In this document: piece by piece, positions 1 through 11,928 of the stretch
How positions within the stretch are numbered: the stretch's first letter is position 1
Layout: every line of letters begins with the position of its first letter
Made by a program: the position numbers and the translations under genes
Source of the DNA: Staphylotrichum longicolle
Lineage: Eukaryota; Ascomycota; Sordariomycetes; Sordariales; Chaetomiaceae
DNA: 64,000 nt
Reading direction: 5' to 3'
Assembly: GCA_019096155.1 (NCBI GenBank)
Contig: JAHCVI010000005.1
Span: 3,482,468 to 3,546,467 of the forward strand
The notes under the pieces: model-generated
The model's input: the letters and a program-made list of their open reading frames with translations, nothing else
Database searches by the model: none
What the model was told of the DNA's origin: nothing

Positions 1-2607
1 CAGGTTGGGGAACTCTATTAGCCGAGAGAGCGGGATACCCCAGAACGTGGCAGTCAAAACACACGGCTCGGCCCAACGAGCTCGACTGGGGTGCATCCTG
101 CCAATCTACTCGGGCGGGGAACACGTCCAAGCAGTTGGGGGGGTATATGATCGTCGGCTTCCACGTATATTACAAGGCTTCGTTCCCTCGCACCTCGTGA
201 TGCTCACCCCCTACATACCGGCATTCCTTTCGGGGTCCCCGTCTTCTCCCATTGGTAGTGTGTAACCCCTGGCTCAGGGACAGCCGTTCGACTACTGGCC
301 AATTGCCACCCCAACCCCGGGGGATCTATAGCACCTGGCGGCCAACCACCAACAGCAGATGGATGGCTCCCTGTTTGGAGAACCCCAATTCCAGCTGTTG
401 CGGGGTGTTTATCCTGATGACTCCAGGCTGAATCATCCAGAGGTTCGGCATATAGTCGAGGCTAGGGAATCCGTTGCATGGGAACAAGAACACCAGCTGG
501 AGCCTGTCCGGGCCTAGACCCTGGTGCCTGGACCCAGATATGAGTCCGCGCTGGCAGCGTGTAGCAAACATTGCATCGGTTCCCAGGTTAACCGTACGTT
601 CTCCGGCTGACCGGTTGGCCGGTTGAACGGGACCTATCTTTATCTGCTTCCTCCACGGCAGATCCTCAGTGCTGGGATAGATAAACTGCCAATCACCAAA
701 GGAAAATGTAGATGAGTGACGCCCGTGCTGACATGCCCAGTGTCATTGCTTTGACGAAAAGATAGTGCTTTGCTGTCAAATTTGCGGAGAAAGAAACAAC
801 ACGAGGAGGTTGATAATCTCGACGTTTAACAAGAGTGCCCGTATCATATCCATGGCTCTGGTGCCACTCACCAAAACACATCCTCTCTCCCGCAAAGTGA
901 TGTATTCAAATCAGACCCTAAATACTGATACAACTTGAGAGACACCGCATCCAAGATGCTAACATGTCGCAGGTTAGCACAGTAGCCAGACCTACAACGT
1001 GAAGAATCCATATACAAATAAGGGTACAAAACAGCGACAGGGGGACAACAATATCGGATAACAATATACACAGAGAGTGCCATGGGGCTATTGGCTGAAT
1101 GATGTCCAGGGCCCGAAGCAACCCCTTTAGAAACGCCTGACTGAGCTGCATCGCCCTGGCAAGTCAGACTGAAACGAAATACCTTGATGGTAAGTCCAGC
1201 CAGGATGCACTCAAGAGCCCTCAACCTCTTCACGGCCACGACCTTTTGGCTCGTCAATCTTCATCCGTGTTTGAAGAGTCTTTTGAAACCAATACCCCAT
1301 ACCATCTCTTACCTGTGAAGCCGTGATCACCGTCGCTTGTTTCCGCTGCCTGGCGCCCACCATCGCAGGGTCAACAACCTTAAAGACAGTGACGAAGTCG
1401 GCTGTCCAACTCTCTGGCAGTGCATATCCACGTCTACCTCCGGGTTCTTTGCGACGAAGTAGCTGGGATTCCTGCGTAATCTTGGCTTGAAATCGTGGTG
1501 ACAGTGGTCAAAGGGCGGGCACTACCGGTGTTTCTCCATCAGCGGAGGCTGAGAACCTGATGAAGGCCGCCCATGCCTGTAGCTGGGGTTTCCACTTTGG
1601 TTCTTTAGCAGCAAGTGGTCGTTGATGCCTAGCAGGCGGTGATGGAATCTGGTTTGGGGCGATGTTCCCACCCAGGAGGTCTGTAAGATACTCTCACGCC
1701 GAGGTTGTTGCTGAAGTTGATTCTATCGGGGGACAGAGAGCTGCTAGGACTGGACGAGTGATGCGTTCGTCTTGTCCTTCGACCGCCGAGGACAGCCCCC
1801 ACAAGGGGAAAGGAACTGCTGCACCGCACCGTTCTTATTGCCCATGGTCAAGCAGCGCCTGGTTGAAATTTGGCATCACCGCAAAAGCGCTTGCCCAGAG
1901 TCGGTGCTGAGAAACCGGACATGGGCATTCATCAAAAAGCAGTAGACAGTTGTTTATTTGATCTTCATGGTCAACGAGCCCCGTGTGAAGCCATTCGCAG
2001 TTTTGCAGTGGGACGAATCCTCAGTAAGTTCAGACGGGTTGGGTTTGACACAAAAAACTTTTCTTTTCTTTGGCCTTTAAAAGATAACAAATGACACCGA
2101 TAAGCGACGTTTCTGACCGAGTCCATCCTGGATCGGTCACCGAAACTGTAGTGGCTTTGCACCTACAGAAGCCCACGGAAGCCCGCGGATCGCAGAGCTC
2201 AGGTGAACGTGGCCTTTTCGGGGTCCTATTGTTGCTGGATGGTGCTGAGTGGATCTCGGGCCGCACCGAGCCAGTCAGGTTGCGGGGTGCCTTGGCAGCG
2301 CAGGCGCGGAACAACCGCTTCGCCGGCGCCCAGAAGCTAACCGGCCAAAGAGGGAGGTGCTGGGGCGGAAGTGGAGCAGACTCGACAGCGCAGGAGCAGC
2401 TCAATCGCCTTCGACGGATTCATCAGATTGCGTGTTTGGCGTAGCAGCCCATTGTGGGGACAGCTCTGGATCTTAAAATCTCTCGGGATTGCCCCCCTGA
2501 TCCATCCACTTCGCAACTCCAAACCAGCACGCGCCAGCTACAGCAGTAATCGAGAAGACCAAGTTTGCATCTTGCCCATTGTCCTCGACGCCCGACCCGC
2601 AGTCACA
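1..2607. other. No supported gene; upstream region of the Pho88 gene
   Basis: I see no convincing gene here. The best open stretch is on the plus strand from about 332 to the TAG at 515-517 (61 codons). It directly follows a tag that could be a splice acceptor, so it might be the 3' exon of a gene starting left of the window, but I do not recognise the product. The rest (about 520-2600) contains only short, low-similarity ORFs on both strands and probably holds UTR and promoter sequence. Confidence 0.4.
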
Positions 2608-3419
2608 ATGGCCCTCTCCCCGCAGATGTAAGAACACAGGAGCCCCTGCCGGAGACGGCCAGATCCCGTGGAGTTGGTCGCGAGAGGACCAGATGCTAAC
2701 GCAGTCGTGGCACAGAACGAACCTGATCATCATCCTCGGGATGATGCAGGTCGCGAAGAAGATCCCGTTCGATGATCCGAACGTGCTCAACATCTGCCGC
2801 GCCGTCTACATTGCCAGCAACCTGATCATCCTGAGCATCTACCTCTACATCAAGGCCACGATTGACAAGAAGAAGGGTGAGTCCATGTCAAGCTCCTCCG
2901 TGGGAATTGCGCCCGCAAAACTCCCCACATCCCACACACGCACACACACACACGCACACACACACACACGCACGCACGCACGAACGCACGTGATGGCCGT
3001 TAAACTAACCTGGTTACCTGGCAGACATGACCACGCTCAAGTACGTTGAGCCGGCGCCCATGGGCTCGAGCGAGGAGGGCAAGCTCGTCACCACGACGGT
3101 CCACGCCTACGATGTCGGCCAGCTCAAGAACCTCATGCGCTCGCAGGGTATGGGCGTTCTGATGATGGGCGTCATGCACATCTACTTCAAGTACACCAAC
3201 CCTCTTCTCATCCAGAGCATCATCCCCCTCAAGGGCGCGCTCGAGGCGAACCTGACCAAGATCCACGTCTGGGGCCAGCCGGCGGTCGGTGACCTTAAGC
3301 GGCCCTTCAAGGCCGCCGCTGGCTTCATGAGCGGCCTCCAGAGCGGCCCGGCGCAGGCTGATAAGAAGGCGGTCGAGGCTGCCGAGCGTGCTGGCCGGGG
3401 CGGCGTCAAGGAGGAGTAA
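2608..3419 (+). CDS. Pho88/Snd3-family ER membrane protein
   Basis: Three exons, 2608-2627, 2716-2876 and 3025-3419, give 191 residues, close to the 188 of yeast Pho88. The first exon is only 20 nt and encodes MALSPQ plus two bases; splicing gives MALSPQITNLIII, the typical N-terminus of the family. A hydrophobic segment follows (about residues 8-50), and there is a second around the MGVLMMGVMHIYFKY stretch. The C-terminus is basic. Pho88 proteins act in the ER membrane and are implicated in phosphate transport maturation and in SRP-independent targeting (Snd3). The second intron (2877-3024) contains a CA-rich microsatellite followed by a clear CTAAC branch site. Single-gene unit; Rad14 lies downstream on the same strand. 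Confidence 0.9.
2933..2990. repeat. CA/CACG microsatellite inside an intron
   Basis: An imperfect (CA)n/(CGCA)n tract lies within the second intron of the Pho88 gene, ending about 15 nt before the branch-site sequence. It is likely to vary in length between strains. Confidence 0.9.
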
Positions 3420-3958
3420 ACAAACACCAGACGGCGGTAATTGGCTGTGTGGATATTTGAGCGGAAGTCTTGTACACTACATCGCAGGGTTACGGGTATC
3501 ATGACACGATAATAGACGAACGTGGAGGCGGGAATCCAAAGCCTGACGACAAGAAGTGACAAAGCATTGGCAGGTTCGGCCGTCTATCATTGAGAGAGCT
3601 GATTCGAGCCAACCTTTTTAGAGTAAAAATGGGTGGACAAGGGCCCCAGACAGCTCGTCCAAAGTAGGTATCAAGAAGGCGACTCAAACAAGGCCGTGTC
3701 GAGACTCGAGTGGTGCTGATCACCAATGTCAGGGTCTCTGGGCCTTCGTTGCCTGCCGGATACCCCAGCCATGTCAGCGGGGTCCCTTGTGTCATCACCG
3801 CTCTTCGCCTTCTGCAAACCACGACTTGTGCGCTCCTGGGAAATTTCCTCGAGGCTGTCGTTGAACAAGTAACCTGAGGTCTGATTTTGCATCTAAAAGC
3901 CAGAGTGCTCTGAATTACCTAACCCATCCCGCACCCGGCCCAGGACTTGCGCCTCGTA
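3420..3958. other. Intergenic: Pho88 3' end to Rad14 5' end
   Basis: 539 bp between two genes on the same strand. I see no ORF with protein-like composition. It presumably holds the 3' UTR of Pho88 and the promoter of Rad14; no clear TATA box was recognised. Confidence 0.5.
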
Positions 3959-5261
3959 ATGGACCGACCTGGCACCCCACCACAAGCAACCCCAGCTGCA
4001 AGACGGCCGCCATCCCCACCAACCCCCGAAGTCACTCGTCGCATTGTGAGTTTGATGTCGCTTCAGATTTCCGGCTTCTACTAAATAATTGTGATGGCAG
4101 GAAGAGTCGCGGCTGCGGGCAAAAGCCATCCGCGACCAACGCGACGCTGAGCGACGAGCCGCTGGCGCCTCCTCTGAGCCTCGAACAGCTTCAGGCCTCG
4201 TCGCGACAGATGATATTCAGCTCACTGGCCGAAAGCGACCGCACACGTCCATTTCACGCGCTGACATACCGACGACGAACCGCGATGCCCGAACAGCTTC
4301 TTCGAAGGACGGCCCCGGCGCAGGGGGCGGCGACTTGCCGCCCATCTCGCGCAAGTTTACCAAATATGTCGACTACAACTTCAGCGCCATGACAGACACA
4401 AAGGGCGGTTTTCTGAGCACAGAAGATGACCCATGGAACAAGAGCATGTCAACCGGCGCCCCGTCTGGACCGCCAGGGGTCGAGCAGAAGCCAGCGCACA
4501 TGACGGCGGCCGAGTGGGAGCGGATGCAGACAATCAAGAAGCTGCAGCGCAACAAGGCCGGGCCGTTTGAGCCGTCTCTGAGCGTCCTCGCCGACGAGAA
4601 GACCAGAAAACGCTGCCGAGAGTGCCGCACCGTGGAGATTGACTTTGTCTGGGAGGAAGTGTTTGGCTGCGCCGTCTGCAACGCCTGCAAGGAGAAATAC
4701 CCGGAGAAGTACAGCTTACTCACCAAGACGGAGGCCAAGGAGGACTATCTATTGACAGACCGTACGTGTGCCCCGTCTCAGGCGTCGTGAATCCTGCGCA
4801 GCTAACTGTCCCGCACAGCCGAACTCAAGGATCCCGAGCTCCTCCCACACCTATCAAAACCGAACCCGCACAAGTCACACTGGCACGACATGATGCTCTT
4901 CCTGCGGTATCAGGTCGAAGAGTACGCATTCAAACAGAAGTGGGGCTCGGCGGAGGCGTTGGACGCCGAGTTTGAGAGGCGTGAGGGTGATAAGAAGAAG
5001 CGCAAGGAGGCCAAGTTCAAGGAGAAGCTCCTGGACCTGAAGCGCAAGACCAGGACAGACGCTTTTCGGCGAAATAACGCAAAAGCAGGAAGCAGCGCCG
5101 GCGGAGGGACGGGGATAGGGAAAGCAACAAAGTTCGGAGACGCAATAGGGGGCGGCGGGAAACATGTGCATGAGTGGGGACGGACGGTCGAGACTGAGGA
5201 TGGGATGACGGCCAAGACGTGCTTGACGTGTGGCATGGAGGTGGAGGAGCTCGAGTTGTGA
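3959..5261 (+). CDS. rad14: DNA repair protein Rad14 (XPA homologue)
   Basis: Nucleotide-excision-repair damage-verification and scaffold protein, nuclear. Exons 3959-4045, 4101-4761 and 4819-5261 (introns of 55 and 57 nt) give 396 residues. The XPA zinc finger is plain: C201-x2-C204-x17-C222-x2-C225, matching the C-x2-C-x17-C-x2-C of human XPA. It is preceded by the fungal signature KYVDYNFSAMTDTKGGF and followed by the DNA-binding core with HWHDMMLFLRYQVEEYA. A lysine/arginine-rich helical stretch and a glycine-rich linker follow. The C-terminus carries a second motif, KTCLTCGMEVEEL, which aligns with the KTCTMCG end of human XPA, a region linked to TFIIH contact. The N-terminal exon is proline-rich. 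I chose the start at 3959 because it opens an exon that splices in frame into EESRLRAKAIRDQRDAERR, a typical Rad14 N-terminal segment. Confidence 0.95.
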
Positions 5262-6033
5262 GGTCACTAGAGGTAGATTTGTCGTGACTATGTGGTACGA
5301 AGGGGATACTGTGTATTCCGTAATAGTTGTTGTACAATACAAAGGACAGAGGCACCTTTGGCCCCAAACGACGAGGATCAAGATACCTTACCTTGCTCGG
5401 GTGCAAGCTGGTGCCAAGTCACTAAATGTCAAATCAGTTTTGCCGGCAACAGTGCAACTGCTTTTCAGTTGCAGAGCGAACTGCTGGGTTCTAACCCGGA
5501 TTGCACAAGCGCCGCGTGGCTGGGTTTGTCAAGAGCTCGAGCCCCCTGAGAGACAGCAAATTCGCACCAGCCATGGATGCCTTGCAGCCTCATCATCAGG
5601 GGCGAGCTTTGATTCGACGGCTGGGTCAGCAATCTGTGGGGCCAGCAAGCTCCCGCGTTGGGGAGCCTGTCACTTTTGGGCCAGCATCACCAAGCACAGG
5701 CGAGCATTGCCGCCCTGCTGCCAGACTGATTTGGCACTTGAGAAAAAAATAGTCCTGCACTCGCCAACGATCCTGTGAAGTCCCAATCCCGATTCCATCG
5801 TCTCACAGCATTAGCGCGCGCGCCGTGATTTTGTTGCCCGCCTGCCGATTTCGCTCTGGCTGCTGCAGAGAGCAACCGCCGTTTCTGATCCCCTGAGCGA
5901 CACAGTGAGCTCCCGAGCTCTCCCCTGTTCCCTTCCCAGCGAATTCTCATCGCCGCGCGTCGGCCCATTCATGGCCTGATTGAGCGACCACGAAACCGGC
6001 GACAACAACTAAACCCCGCCCGCGGCGACAGCC
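5262..6033. other. Intergenic: Rad14 to striatin
   Basis: 772 bp. Several short open stretches on both strands, none resembling a protein. Presumably the Rad14 3' UTR and the striatin promoter and 5' UTR. Confidence 0.5.
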
Positions 6034-8753
6034 ATGGGCACCAACGGAGGGAGCGGGTTGGGCGATGCGGGAGGCATGATGGGAAACAACGTGAACCAAC
6101 CACCAACCACCGAGTACACCCTTCAAGGTCGGTGCAATGACCGAGGCAAGAGTTGGCGACATGCCATGGCCCAGAGCTGACATCATCCCTATACAGGTGT
6201 TATGCGCCTTTTCCAGACCGAATGGCACCGCCACGAACGCGACCGCAATGCTTGGGAGATCGAGAAGCAGGAGATGAAGAGTAGGATAGCCAATCTCGAG
6301 GGACAGGCGCGGAGGGCCGACGCGACGCAGAAGGCCCTGAAAAAATACGTCACGATACTCGAGAAGAAGGTCAAGGACCAGGCTGCGCTTTTGAGTCCGG
6401 ATCATGCCGCCGACGCGGAGCCGCCCAAGCTGGATCGTGCTTCGTTGCTCCAGGAAAAGCTACGACGTGAGTCCCTCCTCTGATTCTCGACCACGAAATA
6501 CAGGGCTAATGCGGGACTGCGAACGCAGCGTCTTTTGAGAAACCCAACGCTCCTTCGATGGAGGCCGGTTCCCTCGAGGCCGGCCTTGCGGACGAAGAGG
6601 CCGCGCGCAACGAGCTGAAAACGTTCCTCGACCAGTGCCAAGCCGAGTTCACCTACCTGATGATTACTCCTGCGAACCCAATACCTCCGAGAGACTCTCC
6701 ACCTCTGCCGATGATCGAAGATTTGCGAGAGGGAGATGCCTTCGGCCAGCCCCTCCTAGATCCGTCGTACCAGCAGGGCCTACGGCAACAGCAGCAGCAG
6801 CAAAATAATGTCCGCGAGTTTATCGCCGCGCAGGCGCAGGCGCAGGCTCAGGCGCAGGCTCGACCAGCCCCCGCTCCAGCACCGGCTCCGAACAGCCAGG
6901 TGCCGGCGTCCCCAGCGGCTGGAAACTTCGCAGTCAAGTCCGCCGATATTCATTCTGCGTCGATGGTCCGCACCTCAAATGCCGAACATCCTCCAGCGGG
7001 ATACAGCAACGCTTCGGAGTGGCCTGCTCAAGTACCTGCATCAGGGAAGCCAACGGCAGAGCAGGCACCCGAGTCGGTTACTCAACCAAAAAGTGCCGTT
7101 AAAGACCAAAAGGGGGACGGCGCCGCCGAAAAACGTGGCGTGGCTGAGACAGACAGCTGGGATTTCAGCGACGCCAACTTTCCGGATGCCGCTGCGCCTG
7201 CCCAGACACAGCAGGTCTCGTCCAACCGCCCGGATACCGATGTGTTTCCTGCCGCCGATAATATCCCAAGGTCGCCAAACCGAGCGCCCCTCGCACATAG
7301 GAGAAAGAGTTCAAGCTCGATGGCTCGTAGGAGGAGCGCTGAGCATGAACTGTCGCTCCATGCGCAGGGCCCAAAGACGGAGAGCGCCAACTTCAAACTC
7401 AAGTTCGGTCTACGGGGCCACTTGGACACGGTCCGGACCGTGATCTTCTCTGGAGGCGGAAGCCCTGGGGAACCCGAGATCTGCACGGCCGGTGATGACG
7501 GGACGATCAAACGGTTCCACATCCCAGATCGGCACCCTGGGCATATGGGCGCAAGTAGCTCTGATCTTGACGTCATTGCCGACTTTACGCATCGCGGTCA
7601 CACTGGAGCCGTTCTCTCGCTGACATCTTGGTCGCCCTCTCCCAACTTCTCGACGGGCGGGCGCGCTCAAGGAGACGGCTGGATCTTCTCTGGCGGACAA
7701 GATGCCACGATCCGTGTCTGGGAGCGGGGCAGGGTGGATCCCAAGTCGACCCTGGATGGTCACACGGATGCGGTGTGGGCGCTCTGCGTGCTGCCAACCA
7801 ACCTGGGGACCATCTTTGGCCAGTCCAACGCATATGGAACCCCAGACCGCATTCTCCTCGTATCTGGGGCCGCGGACGGGACCGTGAAGGTCTGGGCGGT
7901 AAGCGCGCCGCCACAGCTCACCTCTCCCCAACCCGCTTCCGGGGGGCGCCGCGCAGGCGGCCGTGTCAGAGGCAACTCGATGAGCTCTGGCTCGGCGTTT
8001 CCCAACTCCCCGCAACCCTCGACAGCCTCGAACTCGCCATTCCACCAGACACTCATCCACAGCATTTCGCGTGCGAACTCGAAGGCCAGCCCTACCTGCA
8101 TCACACCTCTAAGTCCGAACGGCGAGACTTTTGTAGTCAGCTATTCCGATGCTGCCATCATCGTGTACGATACGCGCACCGGAGAGGAGATTGGCAACAT
8201 GGCAAGCTTGGAGACGTACGACGGCACAGTTTCGACCAGCGTGAACGCCGTGGTGGCTACTACCGTCGGGCTGGACCATCAGCCCCATCAAGGTTTGAGT
8301 GAAGAGGATACCGCTGGCGGCGGACCAACCGGTGGCGGACGGGCCATGGCAGGATCCGGGGTCGAGGGCGTGATCATTTCGGGTCACGAGGACTGCTATG
8401 TGCGCTTCTTTGACGCTAACAGCGGTAAGTTATCTGAGCGGGATCTTCCCTCCCTGGATTTGCAGTATGACGAAAACTAACAACCCCCGGCAGGCCAATG
8501 CACGTACAACATGGTCGCTCACCCGGCTTCCATCTCCAGTCTTTCGCTCAGTCCCGATGGCCGCGAACTCGTCAGCGCGGGCCACGATGCGTCCTTGCGC
8601 TTCTGGTCCCTCGAGAAGCGATCATGCACCCAAGAGATCACCAGCCACCGCGTCATGCGGGGTGAAGGCGTTTGTACAGTCGTCTGGAGCCAGGATGGCC
8701 GCTGGGTTGTCAGCGGCGGCGGCGACGGAGTGGTCAAGGTGTTTGCGCGATAG
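6034..8753 (+). CDS. Striatin family protein (PRO11-like STRIPAK scaffold)
   Basis: Four exons, 6034-6127, 6197-6466, 6529-8424 and 8494-8753 (introns 69, 62 and 69 nt), encode 839 residues. The N-terminus has the striatin block (GVMRLFQTEWHRHERDRNAW) leading into a coiled coil ending KKYVTILEKKVKDQ, about residues 32-85. A long low-complexity linker follows, with poly-Q and a QAQAQAQAQ tract near 6790-6870. The C-terminal half holds six or seven WD40 repeats, recognisable by endings such as DDGTIKRFHI, QDATIRVWE, ADGTVKVWAV, HDASLRFWSL and GDGVVKVFAR. Striatins scaffold the STRIPAK phosphatase-kinase complex at endomembranes and the nuclear envelope. In Sordaria and Neurospora the orthologues PRO11/HAM-3 are needed for fruiting-body development and hyphal fusion. 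The start gives a short glycine/asparagine-rich leader that splices in phase. Confidence 0.93.
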
Positions 8754-10542
8754 AGTCCGCAAGCACCGCACGAGGAAAGGGGGAGGCAGAGAACTGCTGT
8801 CCTGCTGCCCCGCGTGCCACGTCCGCGGGAGTTACGCTTGTGGGAAGCGGAGTTGGACGCTGCCCTCTCGCGTACCCGCTGGCCAAGAAAGATTAAAGTC
8901 GTTGAAGGATGATACCAGATTTTGTGTTTGGCTTTGGGGGTCGACGGAGCGGACGTGGAGGAGGGGAGAGTCCGGCAGAACACGGCAATGTGCACCTGAC
9001 GCCGTTTTCCCCCCCTTGTTGCGGCTCCTCGGAGGCGCAGCCAGTGAGCCGCCGAACAGGGGCTGCCTAATGAAACGATCGACAGGACTTCAGTGTAACG
9101 GAATGTACGATTGGCGGAGTATTTGTCTATAAGCGTAGAGGCTGGCCATGCTGGGTTATGTCGGGTGTAGGTTCGGGTCGGTATTTCCATAGCGGAGGAG
9201 CACATTCTAATTCTTGGTTGGTCTATTTGTCAATGAAGGACTTCACTTCTAACCTCGTGTCCGGGCCCGTTCCGGATAGATCAGCTTTTTCTCACCAGCG
9301 TGCTCATCTGAGACCCCACGTGTGGTGGCTTGGATGAGGATCATCGGTGTCCCGGACGCAAGTTGACTTGCACCGTTGATCAAGGTCCTGCACAGCATAC
9401 TGTATGGTCGTACAATACCTAGCTTTCGAGGTCATGCGACTGGGCCGATCCAGTATTCTACTCGCCAGAATCCTCGGTGCCCATCAAAGCGAGACGGCGG
9501 GAAGGGACCCAGAACAATGGCCACCGTTTCACTCACTGTGGGGACGACGGCGCTTATCACGTTCGAGGTCCACCGAATAAACCGGACATCACCGCAGTTT
9601 CCACCTACCGCGTTGCCAGTATCGGGGTGTTGGTGATGGGCAGGGGGTCTGCAAATGCCGCAAACCGCTTCTTGGCTCTTTATGCACGACAGGACCAACT
9701 CACCAACCGTCGGGCGCGGGATGAGGACTGCCGCCGGGAGCCGGGAAGTGCACAGATTGGACGCGGTATTCCCTTCACGGCAGCTATGATCAGCGACCTG
9801 GGGTCTCCCAGGCCCTGTCTGATAGGCTGGCGTCGGTCCGAGGGCGGGTATCTGGCTAAACTGCCGAAGCCATGCTGCGGGACGAGCAATAAGCTTTGGT
9901 GGCGTCCAATTCGCCCGCGAGGCTGTTGCACGGAGCACCTCATCTCTAACGTCAGCGCTGCCATGGCCATATGTCGATCGGGCCTCTCACGTCGGGCGGC
10001 GAGATACTACATCTGGAGCAGCCCCTGAGGCCGTCGCCCGAAGAGGCAGCTCGAAAGGCGACGACGAGCTGGGCGCTGCAACTTCTACCGCAGCCGAGGC
10101 GACGACCGCCAACCTTAGACGGCCCTCTCTCATCCCGGCTGCTCTTCCACCGGACCACTCGACGAGAGTTGACCGACTGCCGCTCTTCTTGGTCTTCACG
10201 GGGCGCTTGGCATCAACAGACCCGCCTTCGGTTCGACCTCTCCGCACGAGGACGCAGTGATGGCTCACCTGTCGTGCTCCTGGGGGCCAGGTATCGCCAT
10301 CTCGGTCGATATTGCTCCGGCAGGCGGGGACGGCAAGAGGGTAGATAAGCTCGTGCTAACCCGGCAAAGCCTCAACACAGGAGAGAGTGTGACAGGAGAA
10401 GGTCTGGTTCTCGTTCTGGTTCCTCTGCCCCTGACCCCTTTCTGCGTCCAGCCGTCAACAAACCACTTGGTCAACTTCTGTTAGGAGCCACATCCCGTTT
10501 GAAATCTCCCTCCTGCTCCCAGCTCGTCACAACACGGCCACG
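8754..10542. other. Long intergenic region: striatin to aspartic protease
   Basis: About 1.8 kb with no supported gene. Open stretches such as 9477-10028 (+) and 9432-9938 (-) lie opposite each other and neither resembles a known family. The region probably contains the striatin 3' UTR and the protease promoter. Confidence 0.45.
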
Positions 10543-11928
10543 ATGGTGACCGTTACCAACCTGGTGCTCACCGCCGCCCTCGCGGCATTGGGTCTCGCCT
10601 CGGCCCTCCCCCCAAAGATTGGCACCATCCGGACCGGGGACGAGAAGAACAGCCCGAACCTTGGAAGCGGCAGGGCCTCCTTCAAACAGGTCCGCGGCTC
10701 CCGCTACCGCTTCAACGGCGCGCGGGCAGTGTACAAGACGTATCTCAAGTACGGCGTCCCAGCTCCCGAGGACCTCGTCAAGGCCGTGGCCCACACGGAT
10801 GCGCTCTACTCTGCCGAAGTGAAGCGCGGCACGGGAAGCGCCGCCGCCGTGCCCATCAACGCCGACTTTGACATCGCTTATGTCACTCCCGTCACTCTCG
10901 GGACGCCGCCACAGACGCTTCAGCTCGATTTCGACAGCGGCTCGTCGGATCTCTGGGTCTTCTCAAGCCACCTGCCGACCTCGCAGATCCGGGGCCAGCA
11001 GATCTACGCGCCAAACAAGTCCAGCACGGCCAAGCTCCTCGACGGGCACTCGTGGAGCATCACGTACGGTGACGGGTCCGGGTCCAGGGGCAATGTCTAC
11101 ACCGACAACGTGACCGTGGGCGGCCTGACAGTGGGGAGCCAGGCGATTGAGTGCGCTCAGCAGGTGTCGTCCAGCTTCACCACCGAAGACCACATCGACG
11201 GACTCGTCGGCCTGGGGTTCAGCACCCTGAACACCGTCAGCCCCAAGAGCCAGCTGACTTTCTTCGACAATGCCAAGTCGAACCTGGATAGCCCGGTGTT
11301 TACGGCTGATCTGAAGTACAAGCAAGGTATGCGGACCCCCGTCTAGGCTTGCTGTCGGTTTGACGGTCGTTCAAGATGTATGCGCCAGGCACTGACGTAT
11401 CTGCTTCCCTCTTGCGCAGCCGGCACCTACGACTTCGGCTTCATCGACGAGGCCAAGTACACGGGCGAGATCACCTACGTGCCCGTCAACAGTGACCCGG
11501 GGTACTGGACCTTCCCATCCTCGGGCTACGCCGTGGGATCGGGCAACTTCACAGCGAGCTCCATCTCGGGCATTGCCGACACGGGCACCTCGCTCGTCTA
11601 CCTCCCGACGGCCATCGTCACGGCCTACTACCGGCAGGTCCAGGGCGCCACCAACAGCCGCAGCTACGGCGGTTACGTGTTCCCCTGCGCGTCGACGCTG
11701 CCGACCTTCACCTTTGGCGTCGGGGCAGCCAGGTTCACCATCCCGGCCGCCTACCTCAACTACGCGCCCGTGACGCCCGGGTCGGCGACGTGCTTTGGCG
11801 GCCTGCAGAGCAGCAGCGGGGTGGGCATCAATATCTGGGGGGATGTGGCCCTCAAGGCGGCGTTTGTGGTGTTCAACGGCGGCAACCCGCCGACGATTGG
11901 GTGGGCTGCCAAGCCGTTGGCCAAGTGA
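10543..11928 (+). CDS. Secreted pepsin-like aspartic endopeptidase (A1 family)
   Basis: Two exons, 10543-11326 and 11420-11928 (intron 93 nt), encode 430 residues. A signal peptide is visible (about residues 1-21, ending LASA), followed by a propeptide of about 80 residues ending near VKRGTGSAAAVP. The mature bilobal protease resembles endothiapepsin/penicillopepsin. The first catalytic motif is DFDSGSSDLWVFSS (Asp131) and the second is IADTGTSLVYLP (Asp315). The flap is recognisable as SWSITYGDGSGSRGNVYTD, and the C-terminus has WGDVALKAAFVVFNGG. The first motif reads DSG rather than the commoner DTG; Ser is tolerated in the family. A Cys pair (PCAS...ATCFGG) probably forms the C-lobe disulfide. 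Expected to be secreted and active at acidic pH. Confidence 0.93.

Noticed and set aside
9432..10028. Opposed open frames of 168 and 183 codons
   Set aside because: They mirror each other on opposite strands and show no recognisable family features.
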